The position numbers were made by a program, and so were the translations under genes. Positions 1-9,212 of a stretch of DNA of 64,000 nucleotides are shown in pieces (the stretch's first letter is position 1; each line of letters starts with the position of its first letter). The notes under the pieces were generated by a model. The model was not told the DNA's origin, ran no database searches, and saw nothing but the letters and a program-made list of their open reading frames with translations. Source of the DNA: Pelagimonas sp. (GTDB lineage: Bacteria > Pseudomonadota > Alphaproteobacteria > Rhodobacterales > Rhodobacteraceae); assembly GCA_025210345.1 (NCBI GenBank), contig JAOARX010000006.1, positions 124,001 to 188,000 on the forward strand, written 5' to 3'.

Positions 1-197
1 TTGGCCAGATGTGTTTGGATTTGGTCGGCCTTATAGTGGGCGTTGACGACACGGGTTGCGATCCCTTGGGTCAGGTCCAGGGCGTGATCAATCAAGGGTT
101 TGCCAGCAACCGGCAACAGGGGCTTGGGGCGGTCCTGTGTCAGGTGCTTCATCCGTGTGCCGAACCCGGCGGCAAATAGCATTACGGCGTTGGGCAT
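1..197 (-). CDS. murU: MurU-type sugar-1-phosphate nucleotidyltransferase (N-terminal part, runs off left edge)
   Basis: Partial gene. The visible 65 residues begin [20 protein letters not shown] and contain the nucleotide-binding G-x-G-T-R-M signature followed by [18 protein letters not shown], which is typical of NTP-transferases. In the cell-wall recycling pathway known from Pseudomonas, MurU makes UDP-MurNAc from MurNAc-1-phosphate, and its partner kinase AmgK supplies the substrate. Here the start overlaps the end of the amgK-like gene by 16 bp, which supports that pairing and translational coupling. Known Rhodobacterales order would put addB/addA downstream, outside this window. The C-terminal half is not visible, so substrate choice is inferred from context. 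Confidence 0.8.
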   Translation of the reverse strand, partial: MPNAVMLFAAGFGTRMKHLTQDRPKPLLPVAGKPLIDHALDLTQGIATRVVNAHYKADQIQTHLA

Positions 198-1135
198 GTG
201 GATTTCAACCTGTTCAAGTGGGTGCTGTCGGGGTGGGGAAGTGCCCCCTCCAAAACCGCCCTAAGCGGGGCCAGTTCAGGATGGCGCAGATTGTCCTGCA
301 GATGGGCCCAGACACGCGGGATCAGATCAATGTAACCGGGTTTGCCGCGCAGTTTCGCCAAACGGGCAAAGATTCCAAGAATGCGCAGATTTCGCTGGGC
401 CCCCAGGACCGCCAATGAGGCACGGAACGGGGCTTCGGGCGTTTGGGTTTGCTGGATGAAATGCGCGATACAGGCTTGGGCCACCTCTGGGCTGACATCG
501 CGGCGCGCATCCTGAAGAAGAGAGGCCAGATCATAGGCGCGATGGCCGCGCAGCGCGTCCTGAAAATCCAAAAGACCCAAGCGCGCCGGGCCTTGCCGAT
601 CCGGCAACAACAAGGCGTTTTCAGCATGATAGTCCCGCAAGATCATCACATCATTGGGGGTCGCAAAGGCCCTAAGCGCGGGCAACAGGGCCTGAGACGC
701 GGATGCAATCGCATCGGGGGCGTCCGTGTAATGAAGAAATGCGAGATCAATGGCGCCCGCCAGATAGTCGGGCGTCGCAATGGGCAGATCAGCGGGCGGG
801 GCGTGGCGATGCAGCGCGATCAGAGCCTCGGTTGCCAGAATATAGAGCGCGCGTTCCTGCGCGGGGTCCTTTGCAAGATCCGCCAACAGGCCCGTGCCGA
901 AATCTTCGATCAACAAAAGGCCGGGGGCTTCGGCGTAGATCTGCGGTGCGCTGAGACCGATCTGGTTCAAATGTCGCGCCAAACGCGCAAAGAGGGTCAC
1001 GTCACCTTCGGGATCCTGCATCAAGATGGCGGTTTTTCCACCCTTGTTCAGGCGCGTATAGCGGCGCGCCGAAGCGTCGCCCGGCAGGGGGTGCGCATCG
1101 GCGTCCCCCCAGCCCTGTTCGTCAAGCAACCTCAC
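182..1135 (-). CDS. amgK: AmgK-like sugar kinase (aminoglycoside phosphotransferase fold)
   Basis: 317 residues, usual length for the family. The kinase signature is [11 protein letters not shown] (Brenner-type D-x-H-x-x-N, around residue 180) followed about 15 residues later by the metal-binding GLLDFQDA. AmgK phosphorylates MurNAc/GlcNAc at the anomeric position for peptidoglycan recycling in the cytoplasm. It starts with GTG, and this GTG overlaps the tsaE stop codon (GTGA), so the two are translationally coupled. Downstream it overlaps the MurU-like gene. Family members were often annotated simply as phosphotransferases; the recycling role is inferred from the MurU neighbour. Confidence 0.82.
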   Translation of the reverse strand: MRLLDEQGWGDADAHPLPGDASARRYTRLNKGGKTAILMQDPEGDVTLFARLARHLNQIGLSAPQIYAEAPGLLLIEDFGTGLLADLAKDPAQERALYILATEALIALHRHAPPADLPIATPDYLAGAIDLAFLHYTDAPDAIASASQALLPALRAFATPNDVMILRDYHAENALLLPDRQGPARLGLLDFQDALRGHRAYDLASLLQDARRDVSPEVAQACIAHFIQQTQTPEAPFRASLAVLGAQRNLRILGIFARLAKLRGKPGYIDLIPRVWAHLQDNLRHPELAPLRAVLEGALPHPDSTHLNRLKSTCPTP

Positions 1136-1605
1136 GATTGCAGGCCTTTCACGATGGTGGACCAGCGGTCGTGCGTCCAGCTAAGCGACATGAGGCGTGC
1201 ATCTGGCTGTTCGGCATTTTCAAGCGTGATGGACAGCGCGGTATCCGGGGTCAAATCCTCTAATCGGTCGGGCCATTCAACCAGGCAAATGGCGGTTTCA
1301 AACGCGTCTGACAGGCCAAGTTCGACACATTCATCCGGCGATCCCAGCCGATACAGATCCGCATGCCAAAGTTCACCCGCGCGCGTGTCATAAACCTGGA
1401 CAAGCGTAAACGTGGGCGAGGGAACGTCTTCTGGTGTGTCTTGCAAGGATTGGATCAGGCTGCGCGCAAAATGGGTTTTCCCGACGCCAATGCTGCCCGT
1501 CAGCAAAATCACGTCACCCGGGCGCAATTCCTGCCCGATCCGTTGCGCCAGCGCCTGGGTGGCCTGTGGTGACGTGAGCGGAATTTCATGTGTGGAACGG
1601 GTCAT
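1132..1605 (-). CDS. tsaE: tRNA threonylcarbamoyladenosine biosynthesis ATPase TsaE
   Basis: 157 residues from ATG at 1605. Walker A is GSIGVGKTHFARSLIQ near residue 35, and the family signature SPTFTLVQVY follows. LWHADLYRLGSPDECVELGL carries the D-L-Y-R motif, and CLVEWPDRL is the typical E-W. TsaE is the ATPase that drives the TsaB-TsaD complex making t6A37 in tRNAs. I chose ATG 1605 because AGGA sits a few bases upstream; an in-frame TTG at 1626 has no such site. It lies 37 bp after the PAS-protein gene and overlaps amgK by 4 bp, so it is probably cotranscribed with both. Confidence 0.93.
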   Translation of the reverse strand: MTRSTHEIPLTSPQATQALAQRIGQELRPGDVILLTGSIGVGKTHFARSLIQSLQDTPEDVPSPTFTLVQVYDTRAGELWHADLYRLGSPDECVELGLSDAFETAICLVEWPDRLEDLTPDTALSITLENAEQPDARLMSLSWTHDRWSTIVKGLQS

Positions 1606-1642
1606 GTTTCCTACATGCCCGAGCAACGCCCCGGTCGCAACC

Positions 1643-3166
1643 TTACGCCAGTTCGGTCGAGGCCATTTCGTTGGCTATCGCCGGGGTTGCTGTGCTTAGC
1701 ACGTCAAACCGGACCAGGGTGGCGCCAGACGACACCGGTTCAATCCGACACATCAGGCGCACGCCTTCTTTGGTCTCAATCTCGACATTCCAGGCTTTGC
1801 GGTTCTGCAGGGTCAGCACATAGTCGCGCAATTCCGACCACGCGGCGTTGGGTTTGCACGCCCCTTGCCAGACAAGGCTGGTGTCGATGATCGTGATCTC
1901 ACCGGTGCCTGTGTTCGCCGGGACGCCCCACAGCTTGTGGTAGGCCGCGTTGCAATAGGTTTTGACCCCCAGCCGAGAGAACACCACCACTGCGGTATCG
2001 AAACACTCGATCACCGATTGCGTAAGATCCAGCTCAGAACGGAACCGACGCGTCAGCGAAATCTCGGCGCTGATGTCTTCGATCAGGAACGCCACCGCCC
2101 CGTCCGGATGGGGGCGCCCGGTGATCTTATAGGTCAGACCCGAAGGCAGGTTCCAGGTTTCGCAATACCGGTCTTCGCGCGCGGCAGAGACCACTTCGTA
2201 CAGTTTGTCGCGCCAGGACGAATAGCTTTTGGGCTCCGGCATCATCCGGTTTTCGCGCATGTGATCAAAAAAGCTGAGCAGATTGGGTTTGGCAGAGAGA
2301 AAATCGATGGGAAGGTGGGTCAGGTCAACCAGCGCGGGGTTGAACAGCACCAAACGCCGATCACGATCAAAAACCGCAAGGCCGATGGGCAGATGCGCGA
2401 ATGTCTTTGTCAGGGTCTGGACAAAGTTCCGCTGCGCCATTTCCGCATTGATCAAGACATTGATCGACGTGGCAAAATGGGTGGTGATGTCCCCATCTTC
2501 GATGGAGGTGATTTCGTACCAGTGTTTGTCCCCGTCCTGATTTTCAACGCAGGCGCGCAGCGTCTCTCCGTCGGATCTGCGACTGATGGCTTCGGCAAAA
2601 AGGCAACCGGTGGGATTTTGCACCAAAGCCTGTTCGAGCAGGGCGTCATAGGCCGGGTTGGTCCAGATCACACGTCCATCCAGATCCTTTTGCCAGACCG
2701 GATGAGGATTGGCCTCCATCAGCGCTGCGACACGTTTGCTTTCGGCTTCGGTGGTGATCAACTGGTGAATGCGACCCGTGGTCTGTGGCGGCGTGGTGAT
2801 CGTGATCCGGGTCAAATTGCCCGTGCGCTGCAAATTCAAAGTGATGTCCGCATCATTGGCTGAGGCCAAGCTGAGCGGATGATCGGGCAGATCCTCTGGA
2901 AGATCGGGAAACCGTTGCTTAAGCTGACCGTGCAAGTCGCTCCAATCGGTGTTTGGCGGCAACGCCTGCCCCAAAAGCTGTTCGACATCCGGCGTGGAAT
3001 CCGTCACCCGATTGTTCTGCAATAAAATGACCAGTGTTTGCCCGGCGCGACCGGCATCCTTTCGGGCATGTGGCGCGCGGTTAAGCAGCAATATCACGAT
3101 GATCGAGACCATCGCCGCCGCGAAAAGTCCCATTCCTGCCGCCAAAATCCATCCGTGTATCAACAT
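1643..3166 (-). CDS. membrane-anchored multi-PAS protein without a kinase domain
   Basis: 507 residues. One N-terminal transmembrane helix (about residues 5-29, GLFAAAMVSIIVILLLNRA) anchors it. At least three PAS-like segments follow: one with HPVWQKDLDGRVIWTNPAYD, a PAS_7-type segment with LPIGLAVFDRDRRLVLFNPA, and one with VIECFDTAVVVFSRLG and YCNAAYHKLWG. The protein ends after the last PAS; I see no HisKA, HATPase, GGDEF or EAL motif, so it looks like a sensor or adaptor without its own output. It sits 72 bp downstream of regB on the same strand and just upstream of tsaE, an arrangement common in Rhodobacterales. A link to RegB signalling is inference from position only. GAGGACAAC before ATG 3166 is a reasonable ribosome binding site. 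Confidence 0.75.
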   Translation of the reverse strand: MLIHGWILAAGMGLFAAAMVSIIVILLLNRAPHARKDAGRAGQTLVILLQNNRVTDSTPDVEQLLGQALPPNTDWSDLHGQLKQRFPDLPEDLPDHPLSLASANDADITLNLQRTGNLTRITITTPPQTTGRIHQLITTEAESKRVAALMEANPHPVWQKDLDGRVIWTNPAYDALLEQALVQNPTGCLFAEAISRRSDGETLRACVENQDGDKHWYEITSIEDGDITTHFATSINVLINAEMAQRNFVQTLTKTFAHLPIGLAVFDRDRRLVLFNPALVDLTHLPIDFLSAKPNLLSFFDHMRENRMMPEPKSYSSWRDKLYEVVSAAREDRYCETWNLPSGLTYKITGRPHPDGAVAFLIEDISAEISLTRRFRSELDLTQSVIECFDTAVVVFSRLGVKTYCNAAYHKLWGVPANTGTGEITIIDTSLVWQGACKPNAAWSELRDYVLTLQNRKAWNVEIETKEGVRLMCRIEPVSSGATLVRFDVLSTATPAIANEMASTELA

Positions 3167-3238
3167 GTTGTCCTCGCGCAGTGCCCTGTAAGTATATCTT
3201 CACTTTGGTTAAGATCACGTTAAGGCAACTTGATGTAA

Positions 3239-4630
3239 TCATACTTCGATTGGGACATTGTCACCAAGCACAGAAGATGAAATTTGCGAAGAGGCATCTA
3301 TGCGTGATCGCGGCCAGACCACTTCTACGATCGCGCCGCGGCGTTCGGATTTGGATGGGCCGCTGGCATAGGGGTCAGCACCATTCGCAAAGCTCAGCTC
3401 CGCCCCGGATCTTTCAAGCAGGGTCTTGGCGATGAACAGCCCAAGACCCATGCCTTCGTATTCCGGGCGCGCCTTGCGTTCAGCTTCGGTGCGTCGGCGC
3501 TTCATGAAGGGATCACCGATCCGGCCCAAAAGCTGTTGCGGAAACCCCTGGCCATCGTCCAGAATCCGGATCGAGATGACATCCTCGGTCCACAGGGCTT
3601 CGATCCAGACACGAGACGCAGCAAAGTCGACGGCGTTCTGCACCAGGTTGCGCAGGCCGTGGATAATTTCGGGGCGGCGCAGGATCTGGGGGGGATTGTA
3701 TTCACCTCCGGGGCCGGGCCCATCTTCGATAATGATGTCTTTGCCCCGGTTTTCATGCGGTTCTGCCGCCTCGCGGATCACCGCGATCAGGGGGGCCTTG
3801 CGCATGTGCAGATCATCTTTCCCAGCCCGCCCCATGGAGCGCAAAATATCCCGGCAGCGATCCGCCTGTTGTCGGATCAACAGGGCGTCTTCGCGCAGTT
3901 CAGGTTGCTCTGACAGGTCTTCGGCCAATTCCGCCGAGGTCAGTTTGATCGTCGCCAGCGGGGTGCCCAGTTCGTGCGCCGCCGCCGCGACAACCCCCCC
4001 AAGATCATTCAGTTTTTGCGCGCGGGCCAATGCCATATGCGTGGCCGACAAAGCATCTGACATCGAGTTCATTTCGCGCGTGACCCGCCGTGAGTAGATC
4101 GAGATAAAGATCAGGGCAATGTTGATCGCAACCCATTGGCCAAAAATGAAAATATCTGGGATCCGCAGGATGAACCCCTCTTGGGTGCGCAGGGGCAGAT
4201 GGAAAAAGACCATCCCCGAGACCATGATGGATGCCGTGAGAACCAGCAAGACGGTCGACCGCAGGCTAAGCACCACCGCAGAGACCGTGACCGGCCCCAG
4301 AACCAACAGCGAAAAGGGATTGTTCAACCCACCGGTCAGGAACAGCAACACGCACAGTTGCAGCAGGTCAAACAACACCATGAGAAAATTCTCAGCCTCA
4401 GAGAGACGCTTGTTTTCGGGGAAAAGGAAGATTGCGAAAAGGTTGCCAACAACCGAAATCCCCACCGTCAGATAGCACAGCCCCAGTTCAAGCTGCAGAT
4501 TGTACATCCGCTGCGCAACGGTGATGCCGATCAGCTGCCCAATCACGGCAACCCATCGCAGCAAGATCATCGTGCGCAACCTGATCCAGTTGCTGCGGTC
4601 TTCCTGGTCGAACAGTCGAATATCGGTCAT
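3239..4630 (-). CDS. regB: redox sensor histidine kinase RegB/PrrB
   Basis: 463 residues from ATG 4630; a longer TTG start at 4669 adds an unlikely leader. Six hydrophobic segments occupy residues 22-180. The quinone-sensing heptapeptide GGLNNPF is at 100-106, the phosphorylated His at about 219 (AAAAHELGTPLA), and the redox-active Cys at about 259 (QQADRCRDIL). N, G1 and G2 boxes (NLVQNAVDFA, DDGQGF, GMGLGLFIAK) complete the kinase. RegB phosphorylates RegA when the quinone pool is reduced, controlling respiration, photosynthesis, and carbon and nitrogen fixation genes in relatives. It is divergent from senC-regA with only 60 bp between the starts, so the promoters overlap. Confidence 0.95.
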   Translation of the reverse strand: MTDIRLFDQEDRSNWIRLRTMILLRWVAVIGQLIGITVAQRMYNLQLELGLCYLTVGISVVGNLFAIFLFPENKRLSEAENFLMVLFDLLQLCVLLFLTGGLNNPFSLLVLGPVTVSAVVLSLRSTVLLVLTASIMVSGMVFFHLPLRTQEGFILRIPDIFIFGQWVAINIALIFISIYSRRVTREMNSMSDALSATHMALARAQKLNDLGGVVAAAAHELGTPLATIKLTSAELAEDLSEQPELREDALLIRQQADRCRDILRSMGRAGKDDLHMRKAPLIAVIREAAEPHENRGKDIIIEDGPGPGGEYNPPQILRRPEIIHGLRNLVQNAVDFAASRVWIEALWTEDVISIRILDDGQGFPQQLLGRIGDPFMKRRRTEAERKARPEYEGMGLGLFIAKTLLERSGAELSFANGADPYASGPSKSERRGAIVEVVWPRSRIDASSQISSSVLGDNVPIEV

Positions 4631-4690
4631 TCTTGTCGCATGCTTTTGATCTTGAAGAGGGTGATGCAAGTGTTACCTCTCTGGGAAACA

Positions 4691-5329
4691 ATGAAAAGAG
4701 TGAGTCTCATGTCACGCGGAATTGCGATCCTTGCTTCGGTTCTTTTGCTTGCCCTGATGGGGGGGATATTCTGGGTGACGCGCGGGGGGGACGCGGACGA
4801 TCAGTTTGCGCAATGCCGTCAGGGTGCCGTCGCTGGCGGGGCGGGTCAGATCGGCGGGCCTTTCACGCTGGTCAACAAGAACGGAGAGACCGTCACCGAT
4901 CAAGATGTGATCACAGAGCCCAGTCTGTTGTACTTTGGCTACACATTCTGCCCCGATGTTTGCCCCTTTGACACGGTTCGCAATGCCGAAGCCGTTGATA
5001 TTCTTGAGGCCCAGGGGCAAAGCGTGACGCCGGTGTTTGTTTCGATCGATCCGGACCGTGACACGCCCGAAGCCGTCGGGGACTTCGCCCATAACATCCA
5101 TGACAAGATGGTTGGGCTGACCGGGTCGCATGAACAGGTTAGCGCAGCCAGCAAGGCTTATCGTACCTATTACAAGAAACAAGATGGGGATCCCGATTAT
5201 TATCTCGTGGACCATTCCACCTTTACTTATCTTGTCCTGCCAGAGCATGGATTTGTTGATTACTTTCGCCGCGAGGTCACTCCGAAAGACATGGCAAAAC
5301 GGGTCTCGTGCTTTATTGATGCGATGTAA
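4691..5329 (+). CDS. senC: SCO1/SenC/PrrC copper chaperone
   Basis: 212 residues. An N-terminal membrane anchor (residues 10-30) precedes a periplasmic thioredoxin-like domain. The Cu-binding CxxxC is FCPDVC (Cys87, Cys91) and the distal ligand is His175 in LVDHSTF. SCO proteins deliver copper to the CuA centre of cytochrome c oxidase, and in Rhodobacter PrrC also influences RegB signalling. ATG 4691 is used; ATG 4709 is a possible internal start. The gene lies between divergent regB and downstream regA, the classic reg/prr order. Confidence 0.94.
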   Translation: MKRVSLMSRGIAILASVLLLALMGGIFWVTRGGDADDQFAQCRQGAVAGGAGQIGGPFTLVNKNGETVTDQDVITEPSLLYFGYTFCPDVCPFDTVRNAEAVDILEAQGQSVTPVFVSIDPDRDTPEAVGDFAHNIHDKMVGLTGSHEQVSAASKAYRTYYKKQDGDPDYYLVDHSTFTYLVLPEHGFVDYFRREVTPKDMAKRVSCFIDAM

Positions 5330-5409
5330 TAGGGGCTTAAGGGGGTTTGACCCCAAGTTGTCGCAGCGCTAGAACACCATTGACAGATGCGACTTTGGGG
5401 GGCGGGGCT

Positions 5410-5964
5410 TTGGCTGAACGGACGATCGAGGAATTGGGCGAAGACAAATCGCTCTTGTTGGTCGACGATGATGAGCCCTTTCTCAGGCGACTGGCCAAAG
5501 CCATGGAAAAGCGGGGCTTTGACGTTGAGATGGCTGGCTCTGTTGCAGCGGGATCCGCTGTGGCTACGGCGCGTCCACCGGCCTATGCGGTTGTCGATCT
5601 GCGGCTTGAGGATGGGAATGGCCTGGACGTGGTTGAAGTGCTGCGTGAGAAACGTCCCGATTGCCGCGTGGTTGTGTTGACCGGATACGGCGCGATCGCC
5701 ACTGCGGTCGCTGCGGTCAAAATCGGTGCGACCGATTATCTTTCGAAACCCGCCGATGCGACGGACATCACCAATGCGCTTTTGGCCAAGGGGGATGATC
5801 TGCCGCCGCCGCCTGAAAACCCCATGAGCGCGGATCGCGTGCGCTGGGAGCATATTCAGCGGGTCTACGAACTGTGTGATCGCAATGTGTCGGAAACGGC
5901 GCGGCGCCTGAACATGCACCGCCGAACCTTGCAACGCATCTTGGCGAAGCGGTCGCCGCGCTAG
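5410..5964 (+). CDS. regA: response regulator RegA/PrrA
   Basis: 184 residues when started at TTG 5410, the family's usual length. This start places the phosphoacceptor at Asp63 (VVDLRLEDG), matching the known RegA numbering, which is why I chose it over an upstream TTG at 5347. A G-rich run (GGGGGGCGGGG) lies just upstream as ribosome binding site. Receiver residues LLLVDDDEPF and Lys in YLSKPAD are present. The C-terminal Fis-type HTH (CDRNVSETARRLNMHRRTLQR) binds DNA. It acts downstream of RegB as a global redox regulator and is followed by a strong terminator. Confidence 0.95.
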   Translation: MAERTIEELGEDKSLLLVDDDEPFLRRLAKAMEKRGFDVEMAGSVAAGSAVATARPPAYAVVDLRLEDGNGLDVVEVLREKRPDCRVVVLTGYGAIATAVAAVKIGATDYLSKPADATDITNALLAKGDDLPPPPENPMSADRVRWEHIQRVYELCDRNVSETARRLNMHRRTLQRILAKRSPR

Positions 5965-5989
5965 GTCTGGTCCAAGGACCAAAAAGATA

Positions 5990-6015
5990 AGCCCCGGAAA
6001 ACCGGGGCTTTTTTG
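5990..6015 (+). terminator. Rho-independent terminator of senC-regA
   Basis: Seven-bp GC stem GCCCCGG / CCGGGGC with an AAAA loop, followed directly by a run of six T. It lies 26 bp after the regA stop and abuts the stop codon of the convergent lipoprotein gene. Confidence 0.9.
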
Positions 6016-6735
6016 TTACAACAGGCTGATGCTGGACCGCGCGGAGACCGCATCCTTTTCCACATTGCTGACCGTGTGGATGTACCAATCAAGGCCCTCT
6101 TGCCCCTGGGCCTTGGCATCTTTCAAGGCGTCCAAAGCCGCCTGGGCCTGGGCGGCGCTCAGGCTAAGCGTTTCCGCAAGCGCGCGGCGGCTTTCGCGGA
6201 TTTGATCCAGCCGGGCGGCGTGGGTTTCCTGGGTGATGGTCCCGGCGGCAAGCTGTGAATTCAGCGCGTCAACTTCCGAGTTCTGGGTCGACAGGAACGC
6301 GGGAACCCCCTGTTTCACCAGGGCCATCTGATCGCGCGTTTCACGTACCGACGGCATCACCCGAGACAGGGAAACGATCTCGATCCGCTTTTTGACCTGC
6401 TGTTTGCCCGCAGAATGTCCAATGACCCCGCCAATTGCCCCCCCGGCAAGGGCGCCGGTCAGGCATTTGTCGCCACCGGCACCGGTCGCTGCCGCCAAAC
6501 CGCATCCCGCGGCGGCGCCAATCATAATGCCTTTGGTGGTTGATTTCCGCACTAGATCCCGTGTCATGCGATCCAGGGCGACGGCCTGATCATGGAGCTG
6601 CGCCTGCTGCGTGCTGATCACTGGGGTTGTGGTGAATTCCTGAGTGCTCTGGCGCGTCACGCCAGAGAGGTTCGTGCTGCAACCTGCGGTCGCCAAAACA
6701 GCCAGGATTGCGATACCGATTCTTGCGCGTTTCAC
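6016..6735 (-). CDS. glycine-zipper lipoprotein, function unknown
   Basis: 239 residues. The N-terminus has a lipoprotein signal: charged MKRAR, a hydrophobic stretch and lipobox LATAGC (Cys at about 19). A glycine-zipper segment follows around residues 70-108 (GIMIGAAAGCGLAAATG, then GALAGGAIGGVIGHSAG), a pattern seen in outer-membrane-associated lipoproteins that insert in or span membranes. The C-terminal half is helical and rich in Ala, Gln and Arg. No catalytic motif is visible. It is transcribed towards regA and probably has its own promoter in the 136-bp gap before the HD gene. Confidence 0.7.
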   Translation of the reverse strand: MKRARIGIAILAVLATAGCSTNLSGVTRQSTQEFTTTPVISTQQAQLHDQAVALDRMTRDLVRKSTTKGIMIGAAAGCGLAAATGAGGDKCLTGALAGGAIGGVIGHSAGKQQVKKRIEIVSLSRVMPSVRETRDQMALVKQGVPAFLSTQNSEVDALNSQLAAGTITQETHAARLDQIRESRRALAETLSLSAAQAQAALDALKDAKAQGQEGLDWYIHTVSNVEKDAVSARSSISLL

Positions 6736-6871
6736 GTGCTTCTCCCACCTACGCCTGATTTCTGAAAATGGTTAACGCGAGATTCGGGCATATTTCTGGC
6801 GAGATGGGGGTAAATTGAGATGCGTGGTGGAATTGTTCTGGATTTGGCGACATTTTCCCGCGTATGTGTGC

Positions 6872-7465
6872 CTAGATCCGGTCAAGCAGCGCATTATGAC
6901 GGTCGGTGAAATCCCGACGCACCTGGACGGGGGGCCGCAGGTGGATCTCTAGTCCCTTGATCAGTTCCGGGTCGGGGGCGCCAAAAAACCTGTCGGCCTC
7001 GTCCCTGGAAAATCCGGCGATCTGCACCGCCTCCATCCAGGCACTGATGCGATCCGCGCGTTTGATTTGCTTTTTCAGCCTGTCAGGTGTCACACCGGGC
7101 AGCCCAAAGCGCATGTGAATCGCCGCGGTCAACCGCTTGTCCAGCTCTTCATAGCCCGGACCAACGGCGGCCTTAACCGGTGAAATCATGTCACCGATCA
7201 CATATTCGGGCGCATCATGCAGCAAGGCGGTCAGTTGGGCTGCGGGTTTCGCGTTGGGGTGCATTCTGGTGAACAGGGTTTCAACCAAAAGCGAATGCTC
7301 GGCCACGGAATAGGCGAAATCGCCTTGCGTTTGCCCGTTCCAACGCGCGACAAACGCCAACCCATGCGCGATATCTTCGATTTCGATGTCCATCGGCGTC
7401 GGATCCAGCAGATCCAAACGGCGACCTGATAACATGCGCTGCCAGGCGCGGGGTTGTTTCGCCAT
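6872..7465 (-). CDS. HD-domain phosphohydrolase (YfbR-like)
   Basis: 197 residues from ATG 7465, which has AAGGAAAGG upstream. HD-type metal ligands: FAYSVAEHSLLVE (His), LLHDAPEYVIGD (HD pair, near residue 90) and a later KRADRISAWME (Asp). This pattern is that of YfbR/5'-deoxynucleotidase-like hydrolases acting on nucleotides, but the exact substrate cannot be read from sequence. It is divergent from ahcY with 133 bp between the starts. A longer in-frame N-terminus to 7600 exists but would overlap the ahcY start, so it was not used. Confidence 0.8.
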   Translation of the reverse strand: MAKQPRAWQRMLSGRRLDLLDPTPMDIEIEDIAHGLAFVARWNGQTQGDFAYSVAEHSLLVETLFTRMHPNAKPAAQLTALLHDAPEYVIGDMISPVKAAVGPGYEELDKRLTAAIHMRFGLPGVTPDRLKKQIKRADRISAWMEAVQIAGFSRDEADRFFGAPDPELIKGLEIHLRPPVQVRRDFTDRHNALLDRI

Positions 7466-7598
7466 TGCTATGCCCTTTCCTTGGGGATGTTGACTAGGCT
7501 GAACGGCAGAACGAGTAAACAGCGAAGAGTTATCCGCATTGCGAGATTGGTGCAGGAATGTTAGGGCCTCGGCAACTTTGGATGGATTGGAGACAGCC

Positions 7599-8984
7599 AT
7601 GTCGGGCGATTACGTCGTTAAGGATATTGCTCTGGCCGAGTTCGGCCGCAAAGAGCTGAACATTGCCGAAACCGAAATGCCGGGCCTGATGTCCCTGCGC
7701 GAAGAATATGGTGAGGAAAAGCCGCTGAAAGGCGCGCGGATTGTCGGGTCGCTGCATATGACCATTCAGACCGCTGTCCTGATTGAAACCCTGGTGGAGC
7801 TGGGCGCCGATGTCCGGTGGGCGTCGTGCAATATCTTTTCGACCCAAGATCATGCGGCGGCGGCGATTGCAGCTGCGGATATTCCTGTTTTCGCGGTCAA
7901 GGGCCAATCGCTGGAAGAGCATTGGGACTATCTGGACAAGTCCTTTATGTTCGCGGATGGCCCCAACATGATCCTGGACGACGGGGGCGATGCAACGCTT
8001 TACGTGTTGCTGGGTGCGCGCGCCGAAGCAGGCGAAGACATCATTTCCGTGCCGCAATCCGAAGAGGAAGCGGTCATCAAGGAACAGATCAAAAAGCGCA
8101 TGGCGGCCAGCCCTGGTTGGTTCACCAAAACCCGCGATGCGATCATGGGCGTCTCAGAAGAGACCACAACCGGCGTGCACCGCCTGTACGAACTGCAGAA
8201 ATCCGGCCAGCTGCCGTTCCCGGCGATCAACGTCAACGACTCGGTCACCAAGTCGAAGTTCGACAACAAATACGGCTGCAAGGAATCGCTGGTCGATGGC
8301 ATCCGCCGCGCGACGGACACCATGATGGCAGGCAAAGTGGCGGTTGTTTGCGGTTATGGCGATGTGGGTAAAGGATCGGCGGCGTCTTTGGCGGGCGCGG
8401 GCGCCCGCGTGAAAGTCACCGAGGCCGACCCGATCTGCGCGCTTCAGGCGGCCATGGACGGGTTCGAGGTTGTGCTTCTGGAAGAAACGCTGGACGCCGA
8501 TATCTTTATCACCACCACCGGCAACAAAGACATCATCCGCATCGAGCATATGCGCGAGATGAAGGATATGGCCATCGTCGGGAACATTGGTCACTTTGAC
8601 AATGAAATTCAGGTGGCCAGCCTGAAGAACCACAAGTGGACCAATATCAAAGAGCAGGTCGACATGATCGAGATGCCGAGCGGCAACCGGATCATTCTGT
8701 TGTCCGAGGGGCGCTTGCTCAACCTTGGCAATGCCACCGGCCACCCGTCGTTCGTGATGTCGGCGTCCTTTACCAACCAGGTGCTGGCGCAGATCGAACT
8801 GTACCAGCGCGGTGCGCAGTACAAGAACGAAGTCTACATCCTGCCCAAACATCTGGATGAGAAAGTCGCAGCGCTGCATCTGGCCAAGGTTGGCGCCAAG
8901 CTGACCAAGCTGACGGAAGAGCAGGCCTCGTATATCGGCGTCAAGCCCGAGGGCCCGTTCAAGCCCGAACATTACCGCTATTGA
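7599..8984 (+). CDS. ahcY: S-adenosylhomocysteine hydrolase (adenosylhomocysteinase)
   Basis: 461 residues. Cytosolic NAD-dependent enzyme that splits SAH into adenosine and homocysteine in the methyl cycle. Family blocks are clear: [15 protein letters not shown] near the start, [29 protein letters not shown], the Rossmann motif [21 protein letters not shown], and the conserved C-terminus [16 protein letters not shown] 7599 follows TTGGAGACAGCC, a good ribosome binding site. I looked for an SAH riboswitch in the 133-bp leader and saw no convincing match. A strong terminator follows. Confidence 0.97.
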   Translation: MSGDYVVKDIALAEFGRKELNIAETEMPGLMSLREEYGEEKPLKGARIVGSLHMTIQTAVLIETLVELGADVRWASCNIFSTQDHAAAAIAAADIPVFAVKGQSLEEHWDYLDKSFMFADGPNMILDDGGDATLYVLLGARAEAGEDIISVPQSEEEAVIKEQIKKRMAASPGWFTKTRDAIMGVSEETTTGVHRLYELQKSGQLPFPAINVNDSVTKSKFDNKYGCKESLVDGIRRATDTMMAGKVAVVCGYGDVGKGSAASLAGAGARVKVTEADPICALQAAMDGFEVVLLEETLDADIFITTTGNKDIIRIEHMREMKDMAIVGNIGHFDNEIQVASLKNHKWTNIKEQVDMIEMPSGNRIILLSEGRLLNLGNATGHPSFVMSASFTNQVLAQIELYQRGAQYKNEVYILPKHLDEKVAALHLAKVGAKLTKLTEEQASYIGVKPEGPFKPEHYRY

Positions 8985-9004
8985 TCTGGTGAAACGCGAA
9001 AACG

Positions 9005-9034
9005 ACGCCGCCCCAAAGAAGGGGCGGCGTTTTG
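9005..9034 (+). terminator. terminator after ahcY (likely shared with the convergent small gene)
   Basis: Ten-bp stem ACGCCGCCCC / GGGGCGGCGT with a six-base loop AAAGAA, followed by TTTTG on the plus strand. It starts 20 bp after the ahcY stop and ends 5 bp before the stop of the convergent small gene. Confidence 0.85.
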
Positions 9035-9038
9035 ATTT

Positions 9039-9212
9039 CTAGGGAAACCGCAGGCTTATCCCTTGATTTGATGCGAGAATGATAAGGCTCGTCAACGCGA
9101 TGGTTGCAACAAGCACACGCAATCGCGATGAGCGTTTCTTGTCACCCAATTCATAGATAAGCAGCAAAACCATGGCGGTCAGTGAAATAGTTAAGAGTGA
9201 AGTTGCAAGCAT
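9039..9212 (-). CDS. 57-residue membrane protein of unknown function
   Basis: Short gene starting ATG 9212 directly behind a textbook AAGGAGG (spacing 6). The product begins MLATSLLTISLTAMVLLLIY, a transmembrane helix, then has a charged turn (ELGDKKRSSRLR), a second hydrophobic stretch (VLVATIALTSLIILA) and a short tail ending SLRFP. This fits a two-helix hairpin inner-membrane protein. No homolog is recognised. It lies in a small AT-rich accessory patch, convergent with ahcY, and probably uses the ahcY terminator in reverse. The strong ribosome binding site and two well-formed helices make chance unlikely. Confidence 0.65.
   Translation of the reverse strand: MLATSLLTISLTAMVLLLIYELGDKKRSSRLRVLVATIALTSLIILASNQGISLRFP

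Noticed and set aside
4631-4690. RegA or FNR-type binding site between regB and senC
   Set aside because: No GCGGC-N5-GTCGC or TTGAT-N4-ATCAA dyad is visible in the 60-bp gap.
7466-7598. Possible SAH riboswitch upstream of ahcY
   Set aside because: I looked for the conserved core and pairing pattern by eye and saw no convincing match.
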